A stretch of 64,000 nt of DNA from Xanthobacteraceae bacterium (lineage in GTDB: Bacteria; Pseudomonadota; Alphaproteobacteria; Rhizobiales; Xanthobacteraceae): NCBI GenBank assembly GCA_019635635.1, contig JAHBZB010000003.1, positions 62,001-126,000 of the forward strand, given 5' to 3'. Position numbers and translations under genes: made by a program. Positions 17,045-25,112 of the stretch are shown in pieces (the first letter of the stretch is position 1; each line of letters begins with the position of its first letter). The notes beneath the pieces are model-generated. The model had not been told where the DNA came from and searched no databases. It saw only the letters and a list, made by a program, of their open reading frames with translations.

Positions 17045-19270
17045 ATGAGAGTCATGGGGAAGCTTCTCGATAAACGCTGGGTCGGCGATCAACTCGTCGC
17101 CGTTGTGGGTCTGCTCGTGGCTGCGGCCATGGCAGCGCTCCTCGGCGTCGTCATACTTGTCGCCGAGCAGGTGGATCAAACCGCGATCCATCGCGAGAAG
17201 GAATTGCTGCGAACCACGCTTTCCAGCCTCGACTCCCGTATCAAGAGCGATCTGAGCGGATTGACGCTCGACGAGAACTGGCTCCGGAAACCGTCGGAAG
17301 AACATTCGAAGTGGCTGCATCGCCATTTCGGTGGGCGGCTCTATCAGGCCGGTCTTTACGACCTTGCCTTCATGCTCAACGGCGCGGACCAGCCGATCTA
17401 TTCCAGCATCGGCGGGATGCTTGCGCGCAATCTGACGAAATTCGATCTCGACCAGCAATTGATCGGCCTCGCGCAAACCGTGCGCACCCATTTCAACGCG
17501 GCAACGGCGATCGGCGATCTGCTTGCTTCGGCAGGAGAGGTGGTGCCGCCTCCGGCCGCCGTCTATCGCTCGGAATTCGTGCGCATCGATAACCGCCCTG
17601 CGATCATGGCTGCGGTCGCGACCCAGCCGATGTCGACGCGTTATGAAGGGAATTCCGCTTCCGGTCCGGTGATCGCAGTCGTTGCGTTCCTCGATGTGCA
17701 TGTCATTCATGAAATAGAGCGCGAAATGGCGCTTACCGGATTGCGTATCGACAGTCCCGGCAAGGCGGTGAACGGCGAAGCCTCGCTGGAACTGACGATG
17801 GGCGCAGGCCAGGCGCCTGCCGCGATTTACTGGCATGCGAGCCGGCCGGGGACGTCGATTCTCGTTCGCATCGCGCCGGCGCTCGGCGTAATCACGCTGT
17901 TCTTCGGTTTCGTTACGCTCGTCGTCCTTCGCAGGATGCGCAAGTCGACGCAGGAACTCGCGGTGAGCGAACGCCGCGCGGTCGAAATGGCCTATCGCGA
18001 TCCGCTCACGGGACTCGCGAACCGGCTGCGGCTCGTGGAGACGCTCCGCGAGCAAATTCCGACACTGGCGCCGGGGCAGAAGCTCGCGCTGTTCTTCCTC
18101 GACCTCGACGGCTTCAAGGATATCAATGACACGCTCGGCCATCCGGTAGGCGACGAACTGCTCGCCATGGTCGGCGAGCGGCTCGAAGGCATTCTGGGCT
18201 CGAAGGGCATGACCGTCCGCTTCGGTGGCGACGAATTCGCAGTGCTCGCGCCGATTTCGAAGACGGCGGAAATCGGACAGATCGCCGAGCGCATCATCGA
18301 CATGGTTCGCCAGCCGGTGGCGGCAGGCGAGCATGTGCTTCATGTCGGCGTAACGCTCGGTGTTTCGCTTGCGCCCGATCACGGCCGCGAACCGGAAGAA
18401 CTGCTGCGCCGCGCCGACATCGCGCTCTACAAGGCAAAAGCCGAGGGCCGTGGCGGCTACCGGCTGTTCGATCCGGCCGATGAGGCCGTGCTGCAAAACC
18501 GCCGCGCGATCGAACGCGATGTCGAGCGCGCGATGTGGCATGACGAGTTCTTCACGCTTTATCAGCCGCTTTATTCCGCCGACGGCGAGCGCGTTGAGGG
18601 CGTGGAAACGCTGGTGCGCTGGCAGCATCCGGATCGAGGCATGGTGCCTCCGGCGGACTTCATCCATGTCGCTGAGAAAAGCGGGCTGATCGTCAAGCTC
18701 GATGAGTGGGTGCTGCGCAAAGCTTGCGAGAACGCGAACCAGTGGCCGGATATTTCGGTTGCCGTGAACATGTCGCCGTCGAATTTCCGCCATTCCAATC
18801 TCGCCGAGCGCGTGAAGCGGGTCGTCGAGGAGACCGGATTCGATCCGCGGCGCCTTGAGATCGAAATTACCGAAGGCATGCTGCTGAATGCCACCGAAGA
18901 TGTGCTGTTCGATCTTCAGGAACTGCGCGAATTCGGCATCCGCTTCGCGATCGACGATTTCGGCACCGGCTACTCGTCGCTCGGTTATCTCGGCAGCTTC
19001 CCGATCGACAAGATCAAGATCGACCAGAGTTTCGTGCAGAACCTCGGCGTGAAGGAAGACGCGGCGGCCATCGTCGAATGCGTGGCGCGGCTCGGCCGCG
19101 CGCTCGGTCTCGCGGTCACCGCCGAAGGCGTCGAAACGGCCGCGCAGCACCGTTTCGTGCGGGCGGCAGGCTGCCAGCAGATCCAGGGCTATCTGCTCTC
19201 GAAGCCGCTGCGGCCGGGCGAGATCGCCGAACTGCTTCGCAAGCCGCTGCCGGAACGCCAGCGCGCCTAA
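17045..19270 (+). CDS. Membrane-bound GGDEF-EAL protein (c-di-GMP cyclase/phosphodiesterase) with CHASE4-like sensor
   Basis: A 741-residue protein. Residues 18-40 and about 275-300 are membrane helices flanking a periplasmic sensor of CHASE4 type. The GGDEF domain (about 325-480) has an intact GGDEF signature, and the EAL domain (about 495-735) keeps ITEGM, the DDFGTGYSSL loop, KIDQSF and AEGVET. The EAL signature itself reads ETL, so the metal-binding glutamate is kept but the alanine is not. Both activities are possible on sequence; which dominates cannot be told. Start may be ATG 17045 or 17054; neither has a strong ribosome site. It converges with a TetR gene 3 bases away. Confidence 0.93.
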   Translation: MRVMGKLLDKRWVGDQLVAVVGLLVAAAMAALLGVVILVAEQVDQTAIHREKELLRTTLSSLDSRIKSDLSGLTLDENWLRKPSEEHSKWLHRHFGGRLYQAGLYDLAFMLNGADQPIYSSIGGMLARNLTKFDLDQQLIGLAQTVRTHFNAATAIGDLLASAGEVVPPPAAVYRSEFVRIDNRPAIMAAVATQPMSTRYEGNSASGPVIAVVAFLDVHVIHEIEREMALTGLRIDSPGKAVNGEASLELTMGAGQAPAAIYWHASRPGTSILVRIAPALGVITLFFGFVTLVVLRRMRKSTQELAVSERRAVEMAYRDPLTGLANRLRLVETLREQIPTLAPGQKLALFFLDLDGFKDINDTLGHPVGDELLAMVGERLEGILGSKGMTVRFGGDEFAVLAPISKTAEIGQIAERIIDMVRQPVAAGEHVLHVGVTLGVSLAPDHGREPEELLRRADIALYKAKAEGRGGYRLFDPADEAVLQNRRAIERDVERAMWHDEFFTLYQPLYSADGERVEGVETLVRWQHPDRGMVPPADFIHVAEKSGLIVKLDEWVLRKACENANQWPDISVAVNMSPSNFRHSNLAERVKRVVEETGFDPRRLEIEITEGMLLNATEDVLFDLQELREFGIRFAIDDFGTGYSSLGYLGSFPIDKIKIDQSFVQNLGVKEDAAAIVECVARLGRALGLAVTAEGVETAAQHRFVRAAGCQQIQGYLLSKPLRPGEIAELLRKPLPERQRA

Positions 19271-19273
19271 ATA

Positions 19274-19834
19274 CTATTCCACGATCAACGCGGAAGCGGC
19301 GGCACGCAGCGAGGCATCGCGGCGGCCCGCAATCAGGCTTTGCCCGAACACGAAGGCGTAGAACAGAAACGCCTTGGCTTCGCTCTCGCTGCTCTTGCTC
19401 CCGAGTTTTGCAAACAGCGCAGAGACGCGCGCCAGGCGCTCGCCGTCCACCATCGCGACCGCATCCGCCGCGCGGCTGTCGGAGCGCGTCAGTCCCCGAA
19501 TGGCCAACTCGATTGCAAGACCCTGTGCGTTCGGCCCGCGCGCATAAAGATCGATCAGGCGATAGAGCAGGGCGCGCGGATCGGCGTCGTCCTGCGTTTC
19601 GTGGCGGATCGCGCGCACCCGGCCTTCCGCCCAGCGAATGAACATCGCGGCGAACAGCGCATCGCGGTCGGCGAAGTGCCAGTAGAAACTGCCTTTGGTG
19701 ACACCGAGGGTCGCAGCCATCGGCTCGACGCGCACCCCGTCCCAGCCATGCTGGGCAAGCTCGGCAAAGCCCGCCGCAATCCAGGCGCGCTTGTCGAGGC
19801 GCGGAAGTTTCTTCACGCGGGCGGGCTGGGCCAT
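19274..19834 (-). CDS. TetR/AcrR-family transcriptional repressor
   Basis: A 186-residue regulator with an N-terminal helix-turn-helix (about residues 15-60, ending in the family motif TKGSFYWHFADRDAL) and a ligand-binding helical domain. The gene is divergent from a thioesterase-thioesterase-isovaleryl-CoA dehydrogenase operon. A perfect 7-bp inverted repeat at 19867-19884 lies between them and is the likely operator, 33 bases before its start. The natural ligand is unknown but could be an acyl-CoA from branched-chain catabolism, by context. The start ATG at 19834 gives the normal family N-terminus. Confidence 0.93.
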   Translation of the reverse strand: MAQPARVKKLPRLDKRAWIAAGFAELAQHGWDGVRVEPMAATLGVTKGSFYWHFADRDALFAAMFIRWAEGRVRAIRHETQDDADPRALLYRLIDLYARGPNAQGLAIELAIRGLTRSDSRAADAVAMVDGERLARVSALFAKLGSKSSESEAKAFLFYAFVFGQSLIAGRRDASLRAAASALIVE

Positions 19835-19866
19835 AGGCTTCTTCTAGCGAATTGACGGCGAAAAGA

Positions 19867-19884
19867 CCATACGCTACCGTATGG
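19867..19884. promoter_or_regulatory. Likely TetR operator
   Basis: CCATACG, a 4-base spacer and CGTATGG make a perfect inverted repeat. It lies in the 95-base space between the divergent TetR gene and the thioesterase operon. A TTGACG element at 19852-19857 would place a -10 region of the operon inside this palindrome, as expected for repression by occlusion. Confidence 0.72.
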
Positions 19885-19929
19885 AAAGAAAACGATAAGA
19901 AAAACGCCGTTCACGAGGAGGAAAGACCG

Positions 19930-20421
19930 ATGACGGGCGCAGGCCCGCGCGGCGGCGTGGCTCGCTTCGAGCCGCGCAATCCGGCTTGGGAAAAGAAGTC
20001 GAGCGAAATTTTCGAGCGCCAGAGCTTCATGCGCATGATCGGCGCGCGCATCGCGTTGTTGTCGCCCGGTGCCTGCGACATCGAACTGCCGTACCGCGAA
20101 GACCTCTGCCAGCAGAACATTTACCTGCATGGCGGCGTCATCACCTCGATCGCCGATACGTCGTGCGGGATCGCGTCCTCGACACTGCTTTCGCCCGAAG
20201 CCGGGATTCTTTCCGTCGAGTTCAAATACAACATGATGGCGCCGGCGGCGGGCGAGCGCTTCATTGCGCGCGGCCGCGTGGTGAAGCCGGGTCGGACGCT
20301 GACGATCGCGGAGAGCGCGGTCTTTGCCGTGAAGGACGGCGTTGAGACAGAAATCGGCCGGATGCTTGCGACCATGATTGCGCTGGAAGGCAAGGGCGCG
20401 ATGCAGGGGGCGGCGGCATGA
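19930..20421 (+). CDS. PaaI-family (hotdog) acyl-CoA thioesterase
   Basis: A 163-residue single hotdog-domain protein. The NIYLHGGVITSIADTSCG segment (about residues 60-77) is the helix region where PaaI/YbgC-like thioesterases place their nucleophile-activating residues, and ILSVEFKYNMMAPA follows as the next strand. The ATG at 19930 has GAGGAGGAAAG directly upstream and is preferred to an in-frame ATG at 19852, which lies across the operator. It is the first gene of an operon with another thioesterase and isovaleryl-CoA dehydrogenase. The inferred role is releasing CoA from short or branched acyl-CoAs. Confidence 0.88.
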   Translation: MTGAGPRGGVARFEPRNPAWEKKSSEIFERQSFMRMIGARIALLSPGACDIELPYREDLCQQNIYLHGGVITSIADTSCGIASSTLLSPEAGILSVEFKYNMMAPAAGERFIARGRVVKPGRTLTIAESAVFAVKDGVETEIGRMLATMIALEGKGAMQGAAA

Positions 20422-20846
20422 GCGCACGGACCACCTATTTCGGCACCGTCTATCCCGCCGAGTGCGACCACATGGGCCACCTGAACGTCGCCTGTTATGT
20501 TCAGAAGTTCGACGCCGCGACGTGGAATTTCTTTTTCAACATCGGCATCACGCCGTCGATGCTGCGAGACACTTCGGTCGGGCTGGCCGCGGTCGAACAG
20601 GTGCTGAACTACAAGAAAGAACTGATGCCGGGCGACGTGCTGGAAATCCGCACGCGCATTCTCGACGTCTCGGAAAAGAAGGTGCGGTTCCGCCACGAAA
20701 TGATCCATCGCGAGAGCGGGCAGGTCGCGGCGACCTGCGAATTGCTCGGCGTCTGTTTCGATCGCGCGGCGCATAAGTCGCGCGCATTTCCCCCGGAAAT
20801 ATTGAGCAAAGCGCGGGCCGATCTGGAAGCCGCGCAAGGAGCGTAG
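20418..20846 (+). CDS. 4HBT-type acyl-CoA thioesterase
   Basis: A 142-residue hotdog protein of the 4-hydroxybenzoyl-CoA thioesterase/YbgC type. The [18 protein letters not shown] block near residue 15 holds the Asp and the xxGHxN context used for catalysis in the family. It overlaps the preceding thioesterase by 4 bases (ATGA), and isovaleryl-CoA dehydrogenase starts 2 bases after its stop, so the three are tightly coupled. Two adjacent hotdog enzymes may work as a pair or as a heteromer, which is inference. Substrate unknown. Confidence 0.87.
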   Translation: MSARTTYFGTVYPAECDHMGHLNVACYVQKFDAATWNFFFNIGITPSMLRDTSVGLAAVEQVLNYKKELMPGDVLEIRTRILDVSEKKVRFRHEMIHRESGQVAATCELLGVCFDRAAHKSRAFPPEILSKARADLEAAQGA

Positions 20847-20848
20847 CC

Positions 20849-22021
20849 ATGATTTCAAACCGCGCGCTGGGCCTCGACTTTTCGCTCGGCGAAACCGCCG
20901 ACATGCTGCGGCAGACCGCGCTTTCCTTCGCGCAGAAGGAGATCGCGCCGCGCGCCGCGGAAATCGACGCGACCAATAAATTCCCGCGCGACCTGTGGCC
21001 CAAACTCGGCGATCTCGGCCTCTTGGGTATCACGGTCGAAGAAGAGTTCGGCGGCTCGGGGCTCGGCTATCTCGAGCATTGTGTCGCGATGGAGGAGATT
21101 TCCCGCGCGTCCGCCTCGGTCGGGCTTTCCTATGGCGCGCATTCCAACCTCTGCGTGAACCAGATCCGCCGCAACGCGAACGACAACCAGAAGAAAAAAT
21201 ATCTCCCTAAGCTGATTTCCGGCGAGCATGTCGGCGCGCTAGCGATGTCGGAACCGGGCGCAGGTTCGGATGTCGTGAGCATGAAGACGCGCGCCGAAAA
21301 AAAGGGCGACCGCTACGTCCTCAACGGCAACAAGATGTGGATCACGAACGGGCCGGAAGCCGACACGCTCGTGGTTTACGCCAAGACCGATAGCACTGCG
21401 GGTCCGCGCGGCATCACCGCCTTCCTGATCGAGAAGGGGATGAAGGGTTTCTCCACCGCGCAAAAGCTCGACAAGCTTGGCATGCGCGGCTCCGACACCT
21501 GCGAACTCGTGTTTCAGGATTGCGAAGTGCCGGAAGAGAACATCGTCGGCAAGCTGAACGAGGGCGTGCGCGTCTTGATGTCCGGCCTCGATTACGAGCG
21601 CGCGGTGCTGGCTGCGGGCTCAACCGGTATCATGCAGGCCTGCATCGACGCGGTGATCCCGTATCTCCACGAGCGCAAGCAGTTCGGCCAGCCGATCGGC
21701 ACCTTCCAGATCATGCAGGCAAAGCTCGCCGACATGTATGTCACGATGAACGCGGCCAAGGCCTACGTCTATTCCGTCGCGAAGGCCTGCGACCGCGGCG
21801 AAACCACCCGCGAGGACGCAGCCGGCGCGATCCTATTCGCCGCCGAGAACGCGACCAAGGTCGCGCTCGACGCGATCCAGTGCCTCGGCGGCAACGGTTA
21901 CATCAACGAATTCCCGACCGGGCGGCTCCTGCGCGACGCCAAGCTCTACGAAATCGGCGCCGGTACGTCGGAAATCCGCCGCATGCTGATCGGCCGGGAG
22001 CTATTCGAAAAGACGAAGTAG
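20849..22021 (+). CDS. ivd: Isovaleryl-CoA dehydrogenase
   Basis: A 390-residue FAD enzyme converting isovaleryl-CoA to 3-methylcrotonyl-CoA in leucine breakdown. The [13 protein letters not shown] flavin-binding motif, [11 protein letters not shown] and the C-terminal [17 protein letters not shown] are typical. The catalytic glutamate lies in [13 protein letters not shown], the position used by isovaleryl-CoA and long-chain dehydrogenases and not by the medium-chain class; this supports the call. It is third in the thioesterase operon. The carboxylase that takes the next step is encoded at 29.8 kb (beta) and 42.5 kb (alpha). A hairpin lies between this gene and queC. Confidence 0.93.
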   Translation: MISNRALGLDFSLGETADMLRQTALSFAQKEIAPRAAEIDATNKFPRDLWPKLGDLGLLGITVEEEFGGSGLGYLEHCVAMEEISRASASVGLSYGAHSNLCVNQIRRNANDNQKKKYLPKLISGEHVGALAMSEPGAGSDVVSMKTRAEKKGDRYVLNGNKMWITNGPEADTLVVYAKTDSTAGPRGITAFLIEKGMKGFSTAQKLDKLGMRGSDTCELVFQDCEVPEENIVGKLNEGVRVLMSGLDYERAVLAAGSTGIMQACIDAVIPYLHERKQFGQPIGTFQIMQAKLADMYVTMNAAKAYVYSVAKACDRGETTREDAAGAILFAAENATKVALDAIQCLGGNGYINEFPTGRLLRDAKLYEIGAGTSEIRRMLIGRELFEKTK

Positions 22022-22047
22022 CTGCCCTTTCAACGGGCTTGGCTCTC

Positions 22048-22071
22048 GCGCAGGACATGATAATCCTGCGC
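22048..22071 (+). promoter_or_regulatory. Stem-loop immediately upstream of queC
   Basis: GCGCAGGA (22048-22055) and TCCTGCGC (22064-22071) form a perfect 8-bp stem with loop CATGATAA, ending 5 bases before the queC start. The only Shine-Dalgarno-like AGGA is inside the 5' arm. The stem is not followed by a T run, so a terminator is unlikely. It does not match a preQ1 riboswitch by eye. It may control translation of queC. Confidence 0.4.
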
Positions 22072-22076
22072 CCCGC

Positions 22077-22793
22077 ATGGCTGACCCCGACTCTCCCGAA
22101 GGCGCGCTGGTTCTCTTTTCCGGCGGGCAGGACTCCACCGTTTCGCTCGCCTGGGCGCTGACGCGCTTTCCGCGCGTCGAGACCATCGGTTTCGAATACG
22201 GCCAGCGCCACGGCATCGAGATGACCGTGCGCCCGCGCATTCTGGAGCGGCTAGGCGGCCTCGACCCGAAGTGGAAGACGCGGCTCGGCGAGGATCATGT
22301 CGTCAATATCGACTCGCTCGGCGCGATCTCCGAAACCTCGCTCACGCGCAACGTGCAGATCGAGATGAATACGAGCGGGCTGCCTTCGACCTTCGTGCCG
22401 GGCAGGAACCTGATCTTCTTCGCGTTCGCGGGCGCAGTCGCCTACCGGCGGGGCCTAAAAAATCTCGTCGCCGGCATGTGCGAGACCGATTACTCGGGCT
22501 ACCCGGACTGCCGCGACGACACCATCAAGGCGATGCAGCTTGCGCTCGGGCTCGGCATGGACCGCCGTTTCGTGATCCATACGCCGATGATGTGGATCGA
22601 CAAGGCGGCGACCTTCGAACTTGCCGAGCGCATCGGCGGCAAGGCGCTCGCGGAGATCGTGATCGAGGAAACGCATAGCTGCTACATGGGCGACCGCGCG
22701 CACCGGCACGAATGGGGCTATGGTTGCGGCACGTGCCCGGCCTGCCAGCTGCGGGCAAGCGGCTACGAAAAGTATAAAGCGGGGCGGAAATGA
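22077..22793 (+). CDS. queC: 7-cyano-7-deazaguanine synthase
   Basis: A 238-residue ATP-dependent enzyme that makes preQ0 from 7-carboxy-7-deazaguanine for queuosine in tRNA. The N-terminal [14 protein letters not shown] loop (about residues 15-28) binds ATP, and the C-terminal SCYMGD...[11 protein letters not shown] cluster supplies four zinc-binding cysteines. It is slightly longer than average. The stop overlaps the next gene by 4 bases. The rest of the queuosine pathway (queD, queE, queF) is not in the window, so regulation with them cannot be judged. Confidence 0.95.
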   Translation: MADPDSPEGALVLFSGGQDSTVSLAWALTRFPRVETIGFEYGQRHGIEMTVRPRILERLGGLDPKWKTRLGEDHVVNIDSLGAISETSLTRNVQIEMNTSGLPSTFVPGRNLIFFAFAGAVAYRRGLKNLVAGMCETDYSGYPDCRDDTIKAMQLALGLGMDRRFVIHTPMMWIDKAATFELAERIGGKALAEIVIEETHSCYMGDRAHRHEWGYGCGTCPACQLRASGYEKYKAGRK

Positions 22794-23257
22794 GAATTGC
22801 CATTCTTGTCGTTGCAATCCTCGCGCTTGGCGGCGTCGCGAACGCACAAGAGAAGCTGCGCGCGGACGACAGCCGCGCGATTCAGGACTGCATCAAGACG
22901 AAGGAATCCTCGAATAAGGAACAGCCCGAAAGCTGCATCGGCCTGATCGCCAACGCCTGCCTCGACACGCCGGAAGGCCAGTCCACCGCGGGGCAGGCGG
23001 GCTGTTATCAGCGCGAGCAACTGGTGTGGGACGATATTCTGAATGAAACCTATCGCCGGCTACAGGGCAGCTTCGAAGGCAAGCTCAAGACGCAACTTCG
23101 CGACATCCAGCGCGTGTGGATCGAGTCACGAAAGCAGCAATGCGGATTCTATCGCGACGTGATCCAGGGCTCGCTCGCGATCCCGATCGGCGCGAGCTGC
23201 TTCAATGCCGAGACCGCGCGGCGCGCACTCTATCTCCTCAGCATCCTCAATATCTAG
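22790..23257 (+). CDS. Periplasmic LprI/DUF1311-type protein
   Basis: A 155-residue secreted protein. A signal peptide is clear ([20 protein letters not shown], cut after residue 19). The mature domain shows the DUF1311/LprI pattern of spaced cysteines and helices, with the [16 protein letters not shown] block near residue 107. Some members of this family inhibit lysozyme, but many have no tested role, so the function here is open. The start overlaps the queC stop by 4 bases, although the two functions are unrelated. It may share the queC transcript. Confidence 0.82.
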   Translation: MRIAILVVAILALGGVANAQEKLRADDSRAIQDCIKTKESSNKEQPESCIGLIANACLDTPEGQSTAGQAGCYQREQLVWDDILNETYRRLQGSFEGKLKTQLRDIQRVWIESRKQQCGFYRDVIQGSLAIPIGASCFNAETARRALYLLSILNI

Positions 23258-23270
23258 CAAGAGAAATACG

Positions 23271-23972
23271 ATGGCGCTTTCCGCCGACCTGAAAAAGACG
23301 CTCGAAAAGATCTCGACCGCGACGCTCACCACCGTGCTCTTGAAGAAGGGCGTGCGGTCTAGCTTCATGCGCGGGCCGAAGCCCTTGATCGAAGGAACGC
23401 CGCGGATCGTGGGGGAAGCGTTCACGCTGCGCTTCGTTCCGGCGCGCGAGGATCTTGCGACGCCGGAAAGCTGGGCGAGCCCGCGCTCGACGCGCGGCGC
23501 GATCGAAGACATGCCCGAAGGCGTGATCGCGGTCGCGGACGCCATGGGAATTACGACCGCGGGTATCTTCGGCGACATTCTGGTCGCGCGCATGAAGGTC
23601 AGAAAGGTTACGGGCCTCGTCACCGACGGCGCCGTACGTGATGGTGACGGCGTGAAAGCAGTCGGATTGCCGTTCTGGTGCGCCGCTGTGGCAGCACCGC
23701 CTTCGGTCGCGGGGCTCACCTTCGTGAACTGGCAGGAGCCGATCGGGTGCGGCGGAGTCGCGGTGTTTCCGGGCGACGTGATCGTGGCCGACAACGACGG
23801 CGCGGTCTGCGTGCCGCAGAAACTCGTCGAAGCGGTCGCGAAGGAAGCGGTCGATCAGGAAGCGTTCGAGGCGTGGGCCGCGGAGGAAGTGCTGAAAGGC
23901 GCGCAGCTGCCCGGACTCTATCCGCCGAACGAGGAAACCAAGGCGCGGTACGAGGCTTCTAGAAAGAAATAA
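23271..23972 (+). CDS. RraA-like / HMG-aldolase-family protein
   Basis: A 233-residue protein of the RraA/class II aldolase-like family. The motif FGDILVARMKVRKVTGLVTDGAVRD, broken here for clarity as GD near residue 103 followed after about 20 residues by the metal-site RD, is intact, and its Asp and Arg are the ones used by pyruvate-type aldolases. It may be an aldolase or decarboxylase of a carboxylic acid rather than an RNase E regulator, which is usually about 160 residues. The ATG at 23271 has AAGAGA before it. It lies 13 bases after the LprI gene and 19 before an aldo/keto reductase gene. Confidence 0.83.
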   Translation: MALSADLKKTLEKISTATLTTVLLKKGVRSSFMRGPKPLIEGTPRIVGEAFTLRFVPAREDLATPESWASPRSTRGAIEDMPEGVIAVADAMGITTAGIFGDILVARMKVRKVTGLVTDGAVRDGDGVKAVGLPFWCAAVAAPPSVAGLTFVNWQEPIGCGGVAVFPGDVIVADNDGAVCVPQKLVEAVAKEAVDQEAFEAWAAEEVLKGAQLPGLYPPNEETKARYEASRKK

Positions 23973-23991
23973 CTTCATCCGGAGCGTTGCG

Positions 23992-24822
23992 ATGCCCTTC
24001 ACCGAAACCGCACCCGCCAATGGCGCGAACATTCCGCTGCTCGGTCTCGGTACGTGGGACGTGCGCGGCGATGTCTGCCGCCGCATCGTCGAGCAGGCGT
24101 TACGTCTCGGCTATCGTCACGTCGATACCGCGCAGGCTTACGAGAACGAGCGCGAAGTGGGCGAGGGCATCCGCAAGTCCGGCGTGCCGCGCGACCAGAT
24201 CCATGTCACCACCAAGGTCTGGTATTCGAATCTTGCGCCCGCGGATGTGCTCCGCACGACGCGCGAAAGTCTCGTGCGATTGAAACTCGACTATGTCGAC
24301 CTCTTGCTCATTCACTGGCCGAATACTTCGGTGCCGCTCGACCAGACGATTGCCGCGATCTGCAAGGCGAAGCGCGACGGCATGACGAAGCATGTCGGCA
24401 TTTCCAATTTCACGGCCGCACTGGTCGATCAAGCGGTCCAATATTCGACCGAGCCGATCGCAACCAACCAGATCGAGATGCATCCTTATCTCGACCAGAC
24501 GAAAGTGATCGCGGCCTGCAAGGCGAACGGGATTGCCGTCACCGCCTATTCGCCAATCGCGCGCGGCAAGGCCGGCGGCGATCCGGTGCTTTCGAAGATC
24601 GGCCGCGCGCACCGCAAATCCGAGGCGCAGGTTTGTCTGCGCTATCTCGTACAGCAGGGCATCGTCGTGATCCCGCGCACCAGCAAGGTGGAGCGGCTTT
24701 CGGAGAACTCCGAGATTTTCGACTTCGCGCTCACGGCTGCCGAGATGGCCGAAATTCATGGCCTCGCGCGGCCGGATGGCCGGCTTGTGAGCCCGTCTTG
24801 GGCGCCCGAATGGGATGCATAA
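23992..24822 (+). CDS. Aldo/keto reductase
   Basis: A 276-residue NADPH-dependent oxidoreductase with a TIM barrel. The catalytic tetrad is visible: Asp in DTAQAYENE, Tyr in the same block, Lys in TTKVWY and His in LLIHWPN. The phosphate-binding IPRTSKVERLSEN segment near residue 225 shows NADPH preference typical of the family. It resembles the DkgA/DkgB (2,5-diketo-gluconate reductase) subgroup, which also handles methylglyoxal and beta-keto esters; the true substrate is not known. The gene probably forms an operon with the RraA-like gene. Confidence 0.9.
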   Translation: MPFTETAPANGANIPLLGLGTWDVRGDVCRRIVEQALRLGYRHVDTAQAYENEREVGEGIRKSGVPRDQIHVTTKVWYSNLAPADVLRTTRESLVRLKLDYVDLLLIHWPNTSVPLDQTIAAICKAKRDGMTKHVGISNFTAALVDQAVQYSTEPIATNQIEMHPYLDQTKVIAACKANGIAVTAYSPIARGKAGGDPVLSKIGRAHRKSEAQVCLRYLVQQGIVVIPRTSKVERLSENSEIFDFALTAAEMAEIHGLARPDGRLVSPSWAPEWDA

Positions 24823-24826
24823 AAAT

Positions 24827-24856
24827 TAGACTAAAGGCGTAAAACTTTGGTATAAT
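24827..24856 (+). promoter_or_regulatory. Sigma-70-type promoter for the 36-residue miniprotein
   Basis: A perfect TATAAT at 24851-24856 is preceded at 18 bases by TAGACT (24827-24832), a two-mismatch -35. The start would fall near 24863, giving a leader of about 38 bases with an AGGAGGGAA ribosome site before the ATG at 24901. The consensus -10 is unusual in this GC-rich genome. Confidence 0.65.
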
Positions 24857-24900
24857 TTCTCTGGTCGGCAGTCGCACGACCCCTATCAGGAGGGAACGCC

Positions 24901-25011
24901 ATGGATTCCAAGGAAAAGGAAAATAACAGCCTCGTTTCAACGGCTTTGTGGACCGGTGGAGCGCTTGCGGTGGTGGCCGGGCTTGCCGTTTACATGGGCA
25001 TGCAGGGATAA
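24901..25011 (+). CDS. 36-residue single-pass membrane miniprotein
   Basis: ATG 24901 to TAA 25011 encodes 36 residues: a charged N-terminus (MDSKEKENNS) followed by one hydrophobic helix (about residues 14-34, rich in Ala, Gly, Val and Leu) and a very short tail. A near-perfect ribosome site (AGGAGGGAA) stands 8 bases upstream. It has its own consensus promoter and its own strong terminator, so it is a stand-alone transcription unit. I recognise no family. Possible roles are a membrane-inserted regulator of a larger complex or a small stress protein, but nothing in the sequence decides this. Confidence 0.72.
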   Translation: MDSKEKENNSLVSTALWTGGALAVVAGLAVYMGMQG

Positions 25012-25033
25012 GCTGCGGCCCTGAGACGTTTTG

Positions 25034-25061
25034 AACGGGCGGCCTCGGCCGCCCGTTTTTT
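25034..25061 (+). terminator. Intrinsic terminator after the miniprotein gene
   Basis: A perfect 11-bp GC-rich stem (25034-25044 with 25047-25057) has a two-base loop in DNA, which would open to a slightly larger one in RNA. A run of six Ts, starting within the stem, follows. It closes the miniprotein transcript. Confidence 0.9.
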
Positions 25062-25077
25062 CATGACAGGCCTGCCG

Positions 25078-25106
25078 TTGAATAAAACGAACGGTCGTGC
25101 TATTCT
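25078..25106 (+). promoter_or_regulatory. Promoter with embedded inverted repeat for the second TetR gene
   Basis: TTGAAT (25078-25083), a 17-base spacer and TATTCT (25101-25106) form a good promoter. An ACGA-N4-TCGT repeat (25087-25098) sits inside the spacer and may be an autoregulatory operator. Transcription would start about 25113, which is the ATG itself, so the mRNA may be leaderless. Confidence 0.55.
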
Positions 25107-25112
25107 TCTAGC

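Noticed and set aside
17009-19150. A 713-codon leftward open frame opposite the GGDEF-EAL gene
   Set aside because: It is antisense to a gene with all GGDEF and EAL motifs; its composition (Arg, His, Asp, Glu rich) is typical of complementary frames in GC-rich DNA.
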